Assembly (NCBI GenBank): GCA_023404095.1
Contig: JAEYDD010000071.1
Location: 44,447 to 108,446, forward strand
Origin: Pseudomonadota bacterium
GTDB lineage: Bacteria > Pseudomonadota > Alphaproteobacteria > Rhizobiales > Rhizobiaceae
Length of the DNA: 64,000 nt
Reading direction: 5' to 3'
In this document: piece after piece, positions 52,428-61,557 of the stretch
How the letters are laid out: each line of letters begins with the position of its first letter
Numbering within the stretch: position 1 is the stretch's first letter
Program-made: the position numbers and the translations under genes
The notes under the pieces: model-generated
Database searches by the model: none
The model's input: the letters and a program-made list of their open reading frames with translations, nothing else
Told to the model about the DNA's origin: nothing

Positions 52428-55004
52428 CTACCGTTCAGACCCATCCCGGTCGTTACCGGGTTGGCACTCCTGTTCGGTCTGCCGAACGATCTGCTGGCGG
52501 ACCGTGTGCTGGGCAGCCTTCGACGCACCAGCCGGTTCCAGTGCCGCACGGCACGCGCGACCCGCGGCGATCGCCTGCTGCTGGGCGGCGATCGCAGGAT
52601 CGACCGTCGCCGGCACTGGCCTATCCTGCGTACGCGCCTCGTCGACGCGAGTCGCCGGTGGCGTGGCTCCCGCTCCCGCTGTGTCGTTGATGGAATGCAT
52701 CTGCTGCATTTGAATGTCACGGCGCTGCTCTTCGAACAGTGCGGAGATTTCTTTCCGCATCTTCTCGACCGCCTGGCGCTCTGCGCTGCTGTCGACCATC
52801 TTCTCCAGACGGTCCATGGACTTGTTCGCCCGCGAGACGCGCTCGTCGAACTGTTCCAGCGACAGGGGCATGGCCATTTCCTTCTGCTGTTGAATGGTCG
52901 CGGTCAATGTCGTCAGCTCCGCTAGCGGCGCTTTCGGCGGCACGCCGGACCGCTCGGTCTGTGCCTCGAATTTCTTCTGCAGCCAGGGCGACGGCGCGCC
53001 ATGTTTCGACGAGCCGCCCGCCTCGACGACGACGGCGACGCGCAATCCATGCGCCAAGAACCGCGCCTGGAAGTCTCGAGCAACGGATCGCGTCTCGGAA
53101 CCTTGGCCAAACTCGTCGTTCTGCTTGGCCAGTTCGCGCTCGATCTTGCTGACGCTCGCGGTCGTGGGCGCCAGGATCTGGACGGACTTGCCCTCGGCGG
53201 AAATCAACTTGGCTTCCGCGCCGATCGCCCCCTCGACAATCACCGCCATGGTCTCGCGTTCCATGGTCGGTTCAACGTCCAAGCGGAGCAGAACGAAGCC
53301 GCTGGCCCGAGCAGCAGCTTCCGATGCCTGAGCGGTGGCCACCGCGGCGAAACGTTCTGCAGACGCGATCACCGACGGCTCCGCGCCGGCGCGCTTCAGC
53401 GCGCTCGCCGTCGCCTGCCACTTCGGGGCAAGCGCAAGGCTGCCGTTAGCGAGCGACGCACGATCGACCACGCCAGCGCGTTTGCGCTCGACGCGATTGG
53501 CGACGTCAGACCTCTTCAAATAGCGCGGATCGTCCTTGCCGCGCTCGTAGGCGCCGGCCTGGGCCTGGCTATAGGGCCGCGTGGCCGCGACATCGGCACG
53601 TCGGGTGGCGACCATGGCGATGCCCTGCTCCCGCACCTTGGCCGCAAACCGCTCCCGCCATTCGTAAAGCTGCGGCTTGGTGAGCCGTAGCGCCTTACCG
53701 ACGTCATCGCGGGCCGAGATCATCGCATGGACGTGGACATGACCGGTATCGGGATGATGGGCGGTGATCCAGCGATGACCGGCGACCTGTTCGCTTAGGA
53801 AATCCCGCACAGCGCGGGTCATTGCCTCCGGATCTGTCCCCGCCCGCGCCGAAAAGATGACATGGAACGCGTTGCGCGGCTCAACGGTGCGAATATGCGA
53901 TGACCAGGCGCGCCAGATGCGATCGGCCGTTTCCTTGACGCTGGAACCGCGTTTGACCGGATCACCCTCGCTGGAGGTGACGGACTTCTCAGTGCGCAGG
54001 AGTTTTTCGAGGAAGTAGCGGCCGGATTTTTCAGATACCGCCGCGCCCAGAATACAGACCTCGGCCGGAACGCCGACGTCGGCCAGCCGGCGCGCGAAAT
54101 CAGATTCTGCATTTTCGGCCGCGCGCGCCGGCCCCTCGCCCTCCTCGCGATCTCTCAGTGCTCGGGCGATTTTCTTCGCCGGAAGGTCGGTGACCGCAAT
54201 GATTGAGACCTTGCCGTCCAGATCCCGAGAATAGAGGAAGGGTTTCGATCTGAGGGTCGCCCTGAGCGCATTATGAAGCGCAGCATCGTCGACATCATCG
54301 GAAAGGGTGACGGAGTAGGTCACTAGAGCGTTCAGAGCATAGTCGTCACGGAAATGCCCGCCCCACTCCGCGAGCGCGGCACCCCGCTCGTCCCGGTTCG
54401 TGATGGCAATCCCAGTCTGATCGTAGATCGCGATGTCGATCTTGCACTTCTCGCCGTTCTCGTTCTCCACTTCCCGCGTTCCGAGATAGGTCAACAGGCC
54501 CGCAGCCGACGCCCGGCTAGATACGGTCGACGATACCTTGATCACCACCGGTTGCGCACCAGCGGCGATAGCCGCGCGGCTTGCCGTCTCCGCGTTCGAC
54601 CTGTCCTTCGCTGCGTGTCGCATGCTCACATGACAAGCGGCACGCGCCGCAGCCTGGCTGGACACCCAGCCCCCTCCCCCACCGGTGGACTTCTTCAGTT
54701 CATCATCGTCCTCCCACTTTTCAGGGGCGCCCAAAGTCCTAACCAGCGCAATGATGCCCTGCTGCGGTGACCGCCGCGCCTGGAGGATGGATGCAAGCGT
54801 CGGTCCGATCGAAGAAACGGTTCCCCCGCCTGCCTTACGGGCAATGCCTGTGGGCACGAAACGCTCCTGCTGCGCTCCGGCCGACATCGCGGTCCCCATC
54901 GGGCGCCGCCGACGCATCTCTTCATCCTCATCGGCCAAGAATGACGCCCGGCGGGTAGAGTAAATCTCGATCTCTGCAAGCAGTCCGGACCAGTCATACG
55001 CCAT
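52428..55004 (-). CDS. conjugative relaxase (P-type, VirD2/MobA-like)
   Basis: The 858-residue protein carries relaxase motifs: candidate catalytic Tyr173 in AAGLLTYLGTREVE, and the metal-binding motif III HHPDTGHVHVHAMIS (His416/417, Asp419, His422, His424, His426). The C-terminal third is helical and Gln/Ala-rich, likely the VirD4 secretion signal. It nicks oriT and pilots the strand through the T4SS. The first ~150 residues are atypical. It overlaps the MobC-like gene upstream by 11 bases, so the two are co-translated. A candidate oriT is 0.45 kb upstream. Confidence 0.85.
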   Translation of the reverse strand: MAYDWSGLLAEIEIYSTRRASFLADEDEEMRRRRPMGTAMSAGAQQERFVPTGIARKAGGGTVSSIGPTLASILQARRSPQQGIIALVRTLGAPEKWEDDDELKKSTGGGGGWVSSQAAARAACHVSMRHAAKDRSNAETASRAAIAAGAQPVVIKVSSTVSSRASAAGLLTYLGTREVENENGEKCKIDIAIYDQTGIAITNRDERGAALAEWGGHFRDDYALNALVTYSVTLSDDVDDAALHNALRATLRSKPFLYSRDLDGKVSIIAVTDLPAKKIARALRDREEGEGPARAAENAESDFARRLADVGVPAEVCILGAAVSEKSGRYFLEKLLRTEKSVTSSEGDPVKRGSSVKETADRIWRAWSSHIRTVEPRNAFHVIFSARAGTDPEAMTRAVRDFLSEQVAGHRWITAHHPDTGHVHVHAMISARDDVGKALRLTKPQLYEWRERFAAKVREQGIAMVATRRADVAATRPYSQAQAGAYERGKDDPRYLKRSDVANRVERKRAGVVDRASLANGSLALAPKWQATASALKRAGAEPSVIASAERFAAVATAQASEAAARASGFVLLRLDVEPTMERETMAVIVEGAIGAEAKLISAEGKSVQILAPTTASVSKIERELAKQNDEFGQGSETRSVARDFQARFLAHGLRVAVVVEAGGSSKHGAPSPWLQKKFEAQTERSGVPPKAPLAELTTLTATIQQQKEMAMPLSLEQFDERVSRANKSMDRLEKMVDSSAERQAVEKMRKEISALFEEQRRDIQMQQMHSINDTAGAGATPPATRVDEARTQDRPVPATVDPAIAAQQQAIAAGRACRAALEPAGASKAAQHTVRQQIVRQTEQECQPGNDRDGSER

Positions 55005-55359
55005 GGCCGGTTCCCCTCTCCTTGCGGCTTATCCGCAGCATCAGATCCACGTCCGCGCGCAGCCGGAAAACGCCATCGAGAAGGGTGCGGAGCGCTGCGT
55101 CGAGGTTTGGCTCGTAATCGACCCGCCCCTCGTTCATTGCGCGGACCGCATGGTTAAGTTTGACGCCGATGCGCCGAAGCTCCTCATTCGTACCCCGCAG
55201 CGCGTCGGCCCCGACCGGTCCGACCGGGAGCGGAAGACCCGCCTGGTCGCGAAAAAGCAGCCTGATAACGTCGCTGGCGGTGCGGTCTTCCCCGCACAGC
55301 GCTGCGAGCGCCTGACGCTCCTCCGGCTGAAGTCGCACCCTGACCACCTCGCTCCGCAT
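54994..55359 (-). CDS. MobC-like relaxosome accessory protein
   Basis: ATG at 55359 (MRSEVVRVRLQPEERQALAA), with AAGGGAAGG upstream, gives 121 residues. It has a ribbon-helix-helix N-terminus and the MobC-type helix LRRIGVKLNHAVRAMNEG, then ALRTLLDGVFRLRADVDLML. Such proteins bind the oriT inverted repeat and bring in the relaxase. The longer frame to 55461 crosses the candidate oriT and lacks a ribosome site. Confidence 0.82.
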   Translation of the reverse strand: MRSEVVRVRLQPEERQALAALCGEDRTASDVIRLLFRDQAGLPLPVGPVGADALRGTNEELRRIGVKLNHAVRAMNEGRVDYEPNLDAALRTLLDGVFRLRADVDLMLRISRKERGTGHGV

Positions 55360-55447
55360 CCTTCCCTTCCCCCTTGCCAGGTTGCCCGAGGCGACCCAGA
55401 CCGCCAGAGGCGCGAACCACTGCCCTGCCGGAGGCGGGGCGACGGCG

Positions 55448-55480
55448 AGTTTGTACCACAAACTTGACTATCCTGCCACA
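55448..55480. other. candidate origin of transfer (oriT) with P-type nic site
   Basis: A perfect inverted repeat AGTTTGT-ACC-ACAAACT (55448-55464) is followed by TGACTATCCTGCCA. TATCCTG (55469-55475) then C matches the RP4/Ti P-type nic consensus YATCCTG|Y, with nicking expected between 55475 and 55476. The layout (dyad just 5' of nic, beside MobC and relaxase genes) copies RP4 oriT. Confidence 0.7.
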
Positions 55481-55680
55481 GAAAAATAAACTATATTTAA
55501 TTGCAGCGAGACAGTTAGAAGCAGACAGGCACCTTGATTCCCGGCGACAACGAGGCCTCGACGCCAATGCATTTCAGTTCAAGAATTGCCCGTTGTTCGT
55601 GCTTAGGTTGACGGCAGCTGCGAGGCTAATTGGCAAATACCGATTTATAGAGCTTCGTCACCCAGGAGCAATCGCTCGCT

Positions 55681-55801
55681 GCCCATAGATAATTGGTGAT
55701 TGCCCGTTCACCGTTGCCCGGTGTCAGCGGACAATCATCAATCGTCGATCATCAATGAGCAGTGATCAACGGGCAACGATTTCGTTGCGCAAAGAGCGCA
55801 A
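55681..55801. repeat. repeat array upstream of the virC1-like gene
   Basis: ATCATCAAT occurs twice with a 14-base period (55734-55742, 55748-55756). TTGCCCGTT and CGTTGCCCG near 55700-55720 recur inverted as AACGGGCAACG at about 55768-55778. TTGCGC-AAAGA-GCGCAA forms a hairpin (55785-55801). The array may bind the VirC1/VirC2-like proteins or MobC, or enhance transfer as the Ti overdrive does. Function inferred. Confidence 0.5.
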
Positions 55802-55839
55802 TGCAATTAATTATATTTTATCTCGACGAAGGAGCCATC

Positions 55840-56523
55840 ATGATCGTCACCATCGCCAATCCGAAGGGTGGAACCGGGAAGACCACGTTGGTCCGCGCCC
55901 TATCGGGAACGGCCGCCCATGCCGGTAATGACGTTTTTCTCATCGACGCAGACAGCCGCGCTAACACCATGCGCTGGGTCACGATGTCGAAGCAGATGAA
56001 CGTCTGGCCCGACCGGCTGGAAGCGGAAAGCTGCCTCGATCCCAACCAGATCTACAAGATGGCGGTGCAGCGCCAGCAGGAAGGCAAGATCGTCTTTGTC
56101 GACATTGAGGGAACGACGAACGAAAACCTGTTCGCCGGTCTCTACTGCGCCGACATCGTGCTGATACCGCTGCAGACCACCCAGGACGATGTCGTTGCCG
56201 GCATGCAGCTCGCGCTGAACCATATTCCAGTGGTCGAGGAAGATCAGAAACGCAAGCTGCCGGCGATGCTGGTGATCAACCAGCATGATCTCGTCACCGG
56301 ACGCGCCAAAGCCCACGAGCCGCTGCGCGAAATCCTACGGGAGAGCGGTGTCGCTCTCGCCTCCCATCCGATCGCGCGGCGGGCTTCCTATCAGTCGATC
56401 GGCGCCGCGGGCACGCTCCAGACCGTCGCCAAATCCGATCCGAAAGCGATTGCCGAAATGGAAACGCTGCTCGGCGAGCTGCTCACCCTTTACAGGTCGT
56501 CAGCAAACGAGGCGAAGAAATGA
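55840..56523 (+). CDS. ParA-family ATPase, VirC1-like
   Basis: ATG at 55840 after AAGGAG gives 227 residues. It has the deviant Walker A PKGGTGKTT and the Asp of the ParA/MinD switch (DVFLIDADSRANTMRW), then IVFVDIEGTTNENL. Size, order with a small partner, and position beside oriT match VirC1, which binds overdrive and recruits the relaxosome to VirD4. A plasmid-partition role is the alternative. The stop overlaps the next ATG. Confidence 0.85.
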   Translation: MIVTIANPKGGTGKTTLVRALSGTAAHAGNDVFLIDADSRANTMRWVTMSKQMNVWPDRLEAESCLDPNQIYKMAVQRQQEGKIVFVDIEGTTNENLFAGLYCADIVLIPLQTTQDDVVAGMQLALNHIPVVEEDQKRKLPAMLVINQHDLVTGRAKAHEPLREILRESGVALASHPIARRASYQSIGAAGTLQTVAKSDPKAIAEMETLLGELLTLYRSSANEAKK

Positions 56524-56900
56524 GCGAGGAGGCAAACAGCAAGAACCTCGTGCTCGGGCTGATCTCGACGAACCGCGACCGGCCAACGGTGCGCGAAAAG
56601 CCTAGAACCTCCCTTCCCGCGGCAGAAAACGGGAAAGATGAGATCGCGTCGTCAAAACCGGCGACCCGGCGAACCCAGTTCCGCGACCTTGTCGCCAAGG
56701 GTGAAAGCCGCGATCCCATCGCCGGCAAGCGCTTCCGCGATACGGAAAAGGTCACGACGGGCATCCATATCCGCGCCGACGTCCACAAGACGCTAAAGAT
56801 CCTCGCGGCCATCGAGCGCCGCAAGTTCAACAGCTACATCGAGGAAGCCATCGACGACTATCTCGTGAAGATCGCGGACCGGATCCCCGACATTTCGTGA
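56520..56900 (+). CDS. VirC2-like ribbon-helix-helix protein
   Basis: The 126-residue product overlaps the ParA-like gene (ATGA). Its N-terminal half is polar; the C-terminal half (KVTTGIHIRADVHKTLKILA, AIERRKFNSYIEEAIDDYLV) is a ribbon-helix-helix DNA-binding fold as in VirC2. With the VirC1-like ATPase it probably binds the repeats near oriT. Confidence 0.78.
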   Translation: MSEEANSKNLVLGLISTNRDRPTVREKPRTSLPAAENGKDEIASSKPATRRTQFRDLVAKGESRDPIAGKRFRDTEKVTTGIHIRADVHKTLKILAAIERRKFNSYIEEAIDDYLVKIADRIPDIS

Positions 56901-57328
56901 AATCGACGGGAAGCAAGCGCTGATGCGCTTCGCTTCTCCCCTCCGCATGGTCCGAGACCGAATCCGCAACGCGCGGCCTTGCACGTAAGGTCGTCGCGCA
57001 AATAGCCGCCGGCCGAATTGTTGTGCTCGGCGCACTCCAGGATTCAGGCAACCGTGACCGCTGCGTTTTCCGGCCCCATTACCTCGCAGGCCTCCTGATA
57101 CGCCGACCGACTGCCCCCCACTGCCCTCTCCCATGGCGGCGCTTGTGAAGGACGCCGCAGGGCTCTGGCGCTCCAAAATCATCCTGTGTCTCAAAGCCTA
57201 AAGGAAGAAGGTGCGCAACGGTGGAATTGAAACCGAGGCGATTACAAAACCTCGTTTTCGATACAGCACCCCCAAAACCGGAAGTGGACTCGATGTCAGC
57301 CTCCCGGTTTCCTCCTGCAAGGGAAAAG
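56901..57328. other. intergenic region, no supported gene
   Basis: About 430 bases follow the VirC2-like gene. Open frames here lack protein features. Its right edge is the terminator of the oppositely oriented DUF736 gene. Confidence 0.35.
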
Positions 57329-57348
57329 CCCCGCCGCTAGGCGGGGCA
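57325..57348 (-). terminator. Rho-independent terminator of the DUF736 gene
   Basis: On the minus strand GCCCCGCC, loop TAGC, GGCGGGGC is followed by TTTT. The stem (57329-57336 with 57341-57348) is a perfect 8-bp GC-rich helix 11 bases past the stop codon. Classic intrinsic terminator. Confidence 0.85.
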
Positions 57349-57358
57349 GTCCGCGGAC

Positions 57359-57670
57359 TCAGGCCTCGCGCTTAGGGCGGCTCCAGACCAAGTCGTAGTC
57401 ACCGTCCTTTTCGGCCGGCCACAGCGCCGCATTGATCGGGGCGTTGAAGCTCGGATCGTCGAGCTTGACCGAGATGTAGGGCTCGCCGTCTTCGGAAACC
57501 GCCTTCCACCCGGCGCCGACCTCGGCCATGGCGGACATGATCCGGAAGTCGGGAGCGTTCTGCGAGCTGCGCTCAATCGGTACGAGGCGGGCCTTCATGG
57601 AAACTGTCAGGGTGCGGACCTGGCCGGCGATTGCGTTCGCGGTGGTGGTGAAGTTGCCGATGATAGCCAT
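57359..57670 (-). CDS. DUF736 family protein
   Basis: ATG at 57670 after AAGGAT gives 103 residues. MAIIGNFTTTANAIAGQVRT and LTVSMKARLVPIERSSQNAP, then VGAGWKAVSEDGEPYISVKL and WPAEKDGDYDLVWSR are the DUF736 signature, a family nearly confined to rhizobial plasmids and integrative elements, where it travels with antirestriction and conjugation genes. Predicted small beta-rich cytoplasmic protein; function unknown. Confidence 0.92.
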   Translation of the reverse strand: MAIIGNFTTTANAIAGQVRTLTVSMKARLVPIERSSQNAPDFRIMSAMAEVGAGWKAVSEDGEPYISVKLDDPSFNAPINAALWPAEKDGDYDLVWSRPKREA

Positions 57671-58480
57671 TTTCGAAATCCTTCCGGTTTGTTCGGGTCG
57701 CGACCATCGCGACCTCGATGGCTGTCGCAAGGATCGGTGACGATCGGACCGCACCTTCAAGCCGGAACAAGGTGGAGGACGGTCGTGAGGGGCTTTCTTG
57801 TGCCCGCGAGGAATGCGAACCCTGTTCGCAGGGGAAGAAAGTTGCGGACGGACGTTGCGGGAGGACGATCGAGGCGCAGCCGCTCTCCGATCAGACATGC
57901 CACATCGAGGACGTGGTGGCAGCGCTCGCCCGTGTCGGATGGGTTTCGGGGATGGCGGGCGGTCATCGTCGGGCTGCATATCTTGCCATAGCCAGTGCGC
58001 TCGCCGGCCGCACTTTGCCTTCCCATGGCCCGCCTCGTACCGATCGAGCGCCGCCTTCGCTCCGCGCATCGCTCCCGCACTGGGTCATGTGGGCGGCCGC
58101 CTCGGATGGCGGAGGAAGGCTTTGGTTGGCCGGGACCGCGCGCCTCGACACTCTCCTGCACGTCGCCTAACCCGTGCTTCATCGCCCTCTTGATCACCTT
58201 GCGCCCTGGCTGGCCCCAAGCAAGGTACGATAGCTGCGCCCTGCATCGGGCGTGTTCGTCGCAGGCTTGATGCAGCTGCTGCACCCTGCAAGGCGGGCTC
58301 TTTCCACGCAGTCTCTTCGGGTGCGGTCAAGCCTACCGCGTATTTCCCGCCTACAATATCCGCGCCGGCTGCCAGCCGCCATCGCCAACGCTTCTACCGT
58401 GCCACGGCCCGTCCGGATCGCGCCTGCGCGACGTGCAACGAGCAAGGCGCGAGCCATGAGGAAGAAGAGCATCGGAGAAA
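57671..58480. other. region upstream of DUF736, no supported gene
   Basis: Open frames on both strands are long only because of high GC. None shows a family motif, signal peptide or membrane helix. The part next to 57671 would hold the DUF736 promoter. The rest may be debris of lost plasmid genes. Confidence 0.35.
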
Positions 58481-59500
58481 TCAGCATAGCGCCGCCCGCA
58501 AGGGCGGGATTTCGGGAATTCTCGACGCGGGGGAACGGGAGGAAGGCAGCCGCAGGAGCCTCAACATAGTGGCCCGAAGGGGAGGCGGGACCGACTGCCG
58601 CCCGTTGCCGCGCTCCTTGCTCATCTCTGCATCACCGAAACGGTACACCCCGCACATCCCCGCACATTCGTTCGGCCAGAGATCGAGCTGGCAGCGATCG
58701 GCGGCCGTCGACAGATCGGCCGCGTCAAGCGCCACGCTGCAGCGATGAAGATAGACCTCGCCGCTGATCCCACAAATGCCGATGCGCAGCGCACTGTCGA
58801 CATCGACCGCATCCGCCCAGGCAGCCGGGTCGTGGTCGCGCATGTGTCGCCACCGTGCATTATCGTGAAAAGGACATCCCACGCACGCGCTATTCGGCGG
58901 ATCGGTATACCCATGCCGGCGCACCAGGCGAGACAATCGTGCCGGCTCATACGCCGCTCAATCGGCAGGAAACGCTTTACCTGCCACGCCTCGAAGCTCG
59001 GCTTGGCACGAACGATCTCGTCGCAGGAAATCCCCATCCATTGTCCGACGACGGCATGAGCGGGAGAGCGCTTGCGGGTCAGGCCCAGCGGCTCGCCGGC
59101 CTTCCGCCGGATCGGCAATATTTTGTAGTCAGTCTGGCACTGCCGGCGACTCATGCCCATGGAAGCAATTTCGCGCTACGTCTGCGGTGCAATCGGATCT
59201 TGACGATCTCAGCGTCCTCGTCCCCGTCGAAGATGGGGAGGATTGCGTCCGGAGGGCGCCAGGGTGTTGGCGCAGGCGCCATGGAGGCCCACCGGTTGCC
59301 GTCACCGACCGCACGAGATAGTCGCAAATGTTGCACCAGAAACGATATGGACGGGAAACGCCCAGTACGCTCCCCGTCATCAACCATTCAAGGCGCTTCG
59401 AGACGACGCGCGGCTCGCGGCCGGCATCAGCGAAGATCAGCATCGGTCCGATTTCGCCATTGTGGACTGGACGCCGGCGCCGAGACTCAGGCCGATGGGG
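58481..59500 (-). pseudogene. PP-loop (PAPS-reductase-like) protein, decayed
   Basis: The minus strand keeps, in order but in several frames: PP-loop LSLGAGVQSTMA, then IFADAGREPRVVSKRLEWLM; GMSRRQCQTDYKILPIRRKA; VGQWMGISCDEIVRAKPSFE; RFLPIERRMSRHDCLAW; and PPNSACVGCPFHDNARWRHM with GEVYLHRCSVALDAADL and NECAGMCGV. This is a plasmid/phage family related to PAPS reductase with a C-terminal Cys cluster. A deletion after STMA and at least three frameshifts make it inactive. The intact protein would have about 330 residues. Confidence 0.65.
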
Positions 59501-60479
59501 GAGGACTAGCCGGAGGCATGGTGCTTGCTTCTCGACAAAACCCTTGGCCTTGCAGTGTCATTGGGTCCAAGCCTTCCGCCCTTACTCCCCTCCCCTTGAT
59601 GATCGCACCCCTCGTATGACCAAGCTCGCTCCCTGGCCGGGGTGAATGCGCCAGAAGATAACCGATTGAATTTATGGCAAATAGAAGGCTATACGAAAGT
59701 GAACGAGCCGATAAGGTTCATTACATCGACTATGTTCCGAGCGAGCACGCTTCAGCTCGTAATCATTGGCGGCAACGCTCTGTAAAAATAGCACCATCGC
59801 TCGCCTTGTGAAAGTCCCGGCTAGGTTTGATGTGTCGAACGAGGTTGAATTGATCCCATCCCGCCAGACGACCTCCTAACGACAGACTTGCCATCCAGCA
59901 GCCCGCCTTGCGGTCTCCGCAGGCGACGGTTGACAACATGTGTGGCACCGTCCAACGCTCCCGTTGCCTCGGATGCTCGTGCTGGCACGTGGCGGCGTGT
60001 CCACCAGAATGGTCCCTTGGAAGGGCCCACCACGTCGAGGTTACCGCAGAAAGGCGGCGTCGACGCGGGGATGAAGCCCCTCCCCGCTCTACCACACGCC
60101 CAAATCGTTGCTGCCGAATCGGCCCGCTCTCCGTGGTCGCAGCCGGCGCCGTTGCAGCGACGACGACCTCGCCGCCAGCGAGTACCGCCTTCACGAGGCC
60201 ATCCACCTCGACATTTATCTGTTTGTCCGGCGACTGGATTTACATTGTTCGCAGCCCTCACTTTGGCGACATAGTCGTCGAATTGCGTGGGACAACGACA
60301 TATCGGATGCCGGCCCGCAGGATCTTCTCCCCCGGGCGGACGAACGAATGCCGACCTTATCTGAACAGGACCGGTGAACTCAAACGAGATGCGTGCGAAA
60401 GGTAGTAATCGGCTATGGGCCCGTGGCGGGCAGGGCGGTGGAAAGAAACTCCGGACGGCGACCACATCGCACCCCGCGT
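59501..60479. other. region without a supported gene, before the parS-like palindrome
   Basis: Nearly 1 kb holds overlapping open frames on both strands with no recognisable protein. An AT-rich patch lies at about 59650-59770. It may contain relics too worn to identify. Confidence 0.3.
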
Positions 60480-60507
60480 CCAAAAGTTGCCGGCCGGCAA
60501 CTTTTGG
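60480..60507. other. parS: 28-bp perfect palindrome with repABC-type parS core
   Basis: The 28 bases are fully self-complementary. The inner 16, GTTGCCGGCCGGCAAC (60486-60501), fit the RepB centromere consensus GTTnnCnnnnGnnAAC of repABC plasmids exactly. RepB would bind it to segregate the replicon with RepA. No repABC genes lie in this window, so they must be elsewhere on the replicon. Confidence 0.75.
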
Positions 60508-61141
60508 AAATCAGTTTCGATCGCGGACCCATACCAAGCGCCATCGTGCGGAGCGACCTGCTGCCATAGACCAAACATACATCACTCACAGCAATATCTG
60601 CCATTATGTGACCTACCCATCTCACACTGCTTTGTGGCGACGAAGCGGCCTGAGATAGCCTCTCTCGGGCGCCGACCTGGTCTATTCCCCTTCATGAAAA
60701 ACGTGAAACAGACAGCTTCGCCATGCTTATCGGTCGCCCCGCGAAACCCATCGACCACGAATCTCTACGGCCGATACCGATCGGTCACAACGACCGGGAG
60801 TTCAAGTTAGCGGCCGCGGCATTGCGAAGGGCAGGGGAGGGGAGGCCGGCTTGCAAACGGTTGACCGCGGCGACTCTAGTCAGCGAGCAGCCGCTGTCCG
60901 ATCGTCGCGGCCCCGCCAATGTGTGCGGTGTACGCCCCGCTGGTATGCGCGCCACCAATTGCCGGACGGGCTGGAGTCGCCAGCATTCTGACCGCTGTGA
61001 GGCAGGATACGGGCCGCCCGCGCCATCCCGATCTGGAACAAACCCCGATCATTGTCCTCAGTAACCGGTGTTTCGAGTTCCAAATTGTGCGTTGTCGTCT
61101 GATCTGTGATCGACGCTGCATGGATGATGAGCGGGAGTCTC
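60508..61141. other. region without a supported gene, after the parS-like palindrome
   Basis: No protein gene is convincing. Short frames show no motifs. Base composition is ordinary. It ends at the IS66 tnpA relic. Confidence 0.3.
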
Positions 61142-61557
61142 TCCATGGAGACTACATTGGAATGTCTCACAACCAAGAAGCCTCGACGTGAGGTTCACCG
61201 ACATTGGCCTGATGACGTCAAGGCGAAGATCGTTTCGGAAAGCTTAAGGCCTGGCACGACGGTTAATGAAGTCGCGCAGCGCTATGGGTTGGGATTGCGA
61301 ACCACTAGCCTTTCCATAGGCGCACGATGGCGCGGGAAGGTAAGCTCATCCTCCCAGCACCGGAGAATACGGTAGAGTTCACGACTTTGATCGTTGATCC
61401 GCCTGTTTCGGAGGCGCCGTCTAAAACAGTTGGTCGGCCCGAGATGGTCCTCGGTCCTGTCACCATCCATCTCGGGGAAGGTGCGTCAATCGTGCGTAAG
61501 GATGGGCGGATCGAACAGCTTGAGAAGTTGGTTGCGGCTTTCAACCACGCAGGCTGA
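61142..61557 (+). pseudogene. IS66-family TnpA (OrfA) relic, frameshifted
   Basis: It reads METTLECLTTKKPRREVHRH and WPDDVKAKIVSESLRPGTTV, NEVAQRYGLGLRTTSLS, then continues in another frame as MAREGKLILPAPENTVEFTT and VTIHLGEGASIVRKDGRIEQ. The helix-turn-helix of IS66 OrfA is clear. The frameshift near 61310 breaks it. The usual middle gene (tnpB) is missing. Confidence 0.65.

Noticed and set aside
55464..55492. Plus-strand TTGACT-N17-TAAACT resembling a promoter
   Set aside because: It overlaps the better-supported dyad and nic motif of the candidate oriT and would start about 350 bases before the virC1-like gene. It may be fortuitous.
55840..56523. Reading the ParA-like ATPase as the replicon's partition gene RepA
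   Set aside because: It is only 227 residues, lacks the RepA N-terminal HTH, and is paired with a VirC2-like protein next to oriT rather than with RepB and RepC.
57757..58284. Long minus-strand frame upstream of DUF736
   Set aside because: Arg/Pro-rich composition typical of shadows in high-GC DNA, no homology that I can recognise.
59763..60483. Overlapping frames on both strands before the parS-like palindrome
   Set aside because: Neither strand gives a family motif, signal peptide or credible ribosome site.
60357..60578. Small frames carrying a repeated KLPAGNFW-like peptide on both strands
   Set aside because: The peptide is simply the translation of the 28-bp palindrome, which reads alike on both strands.
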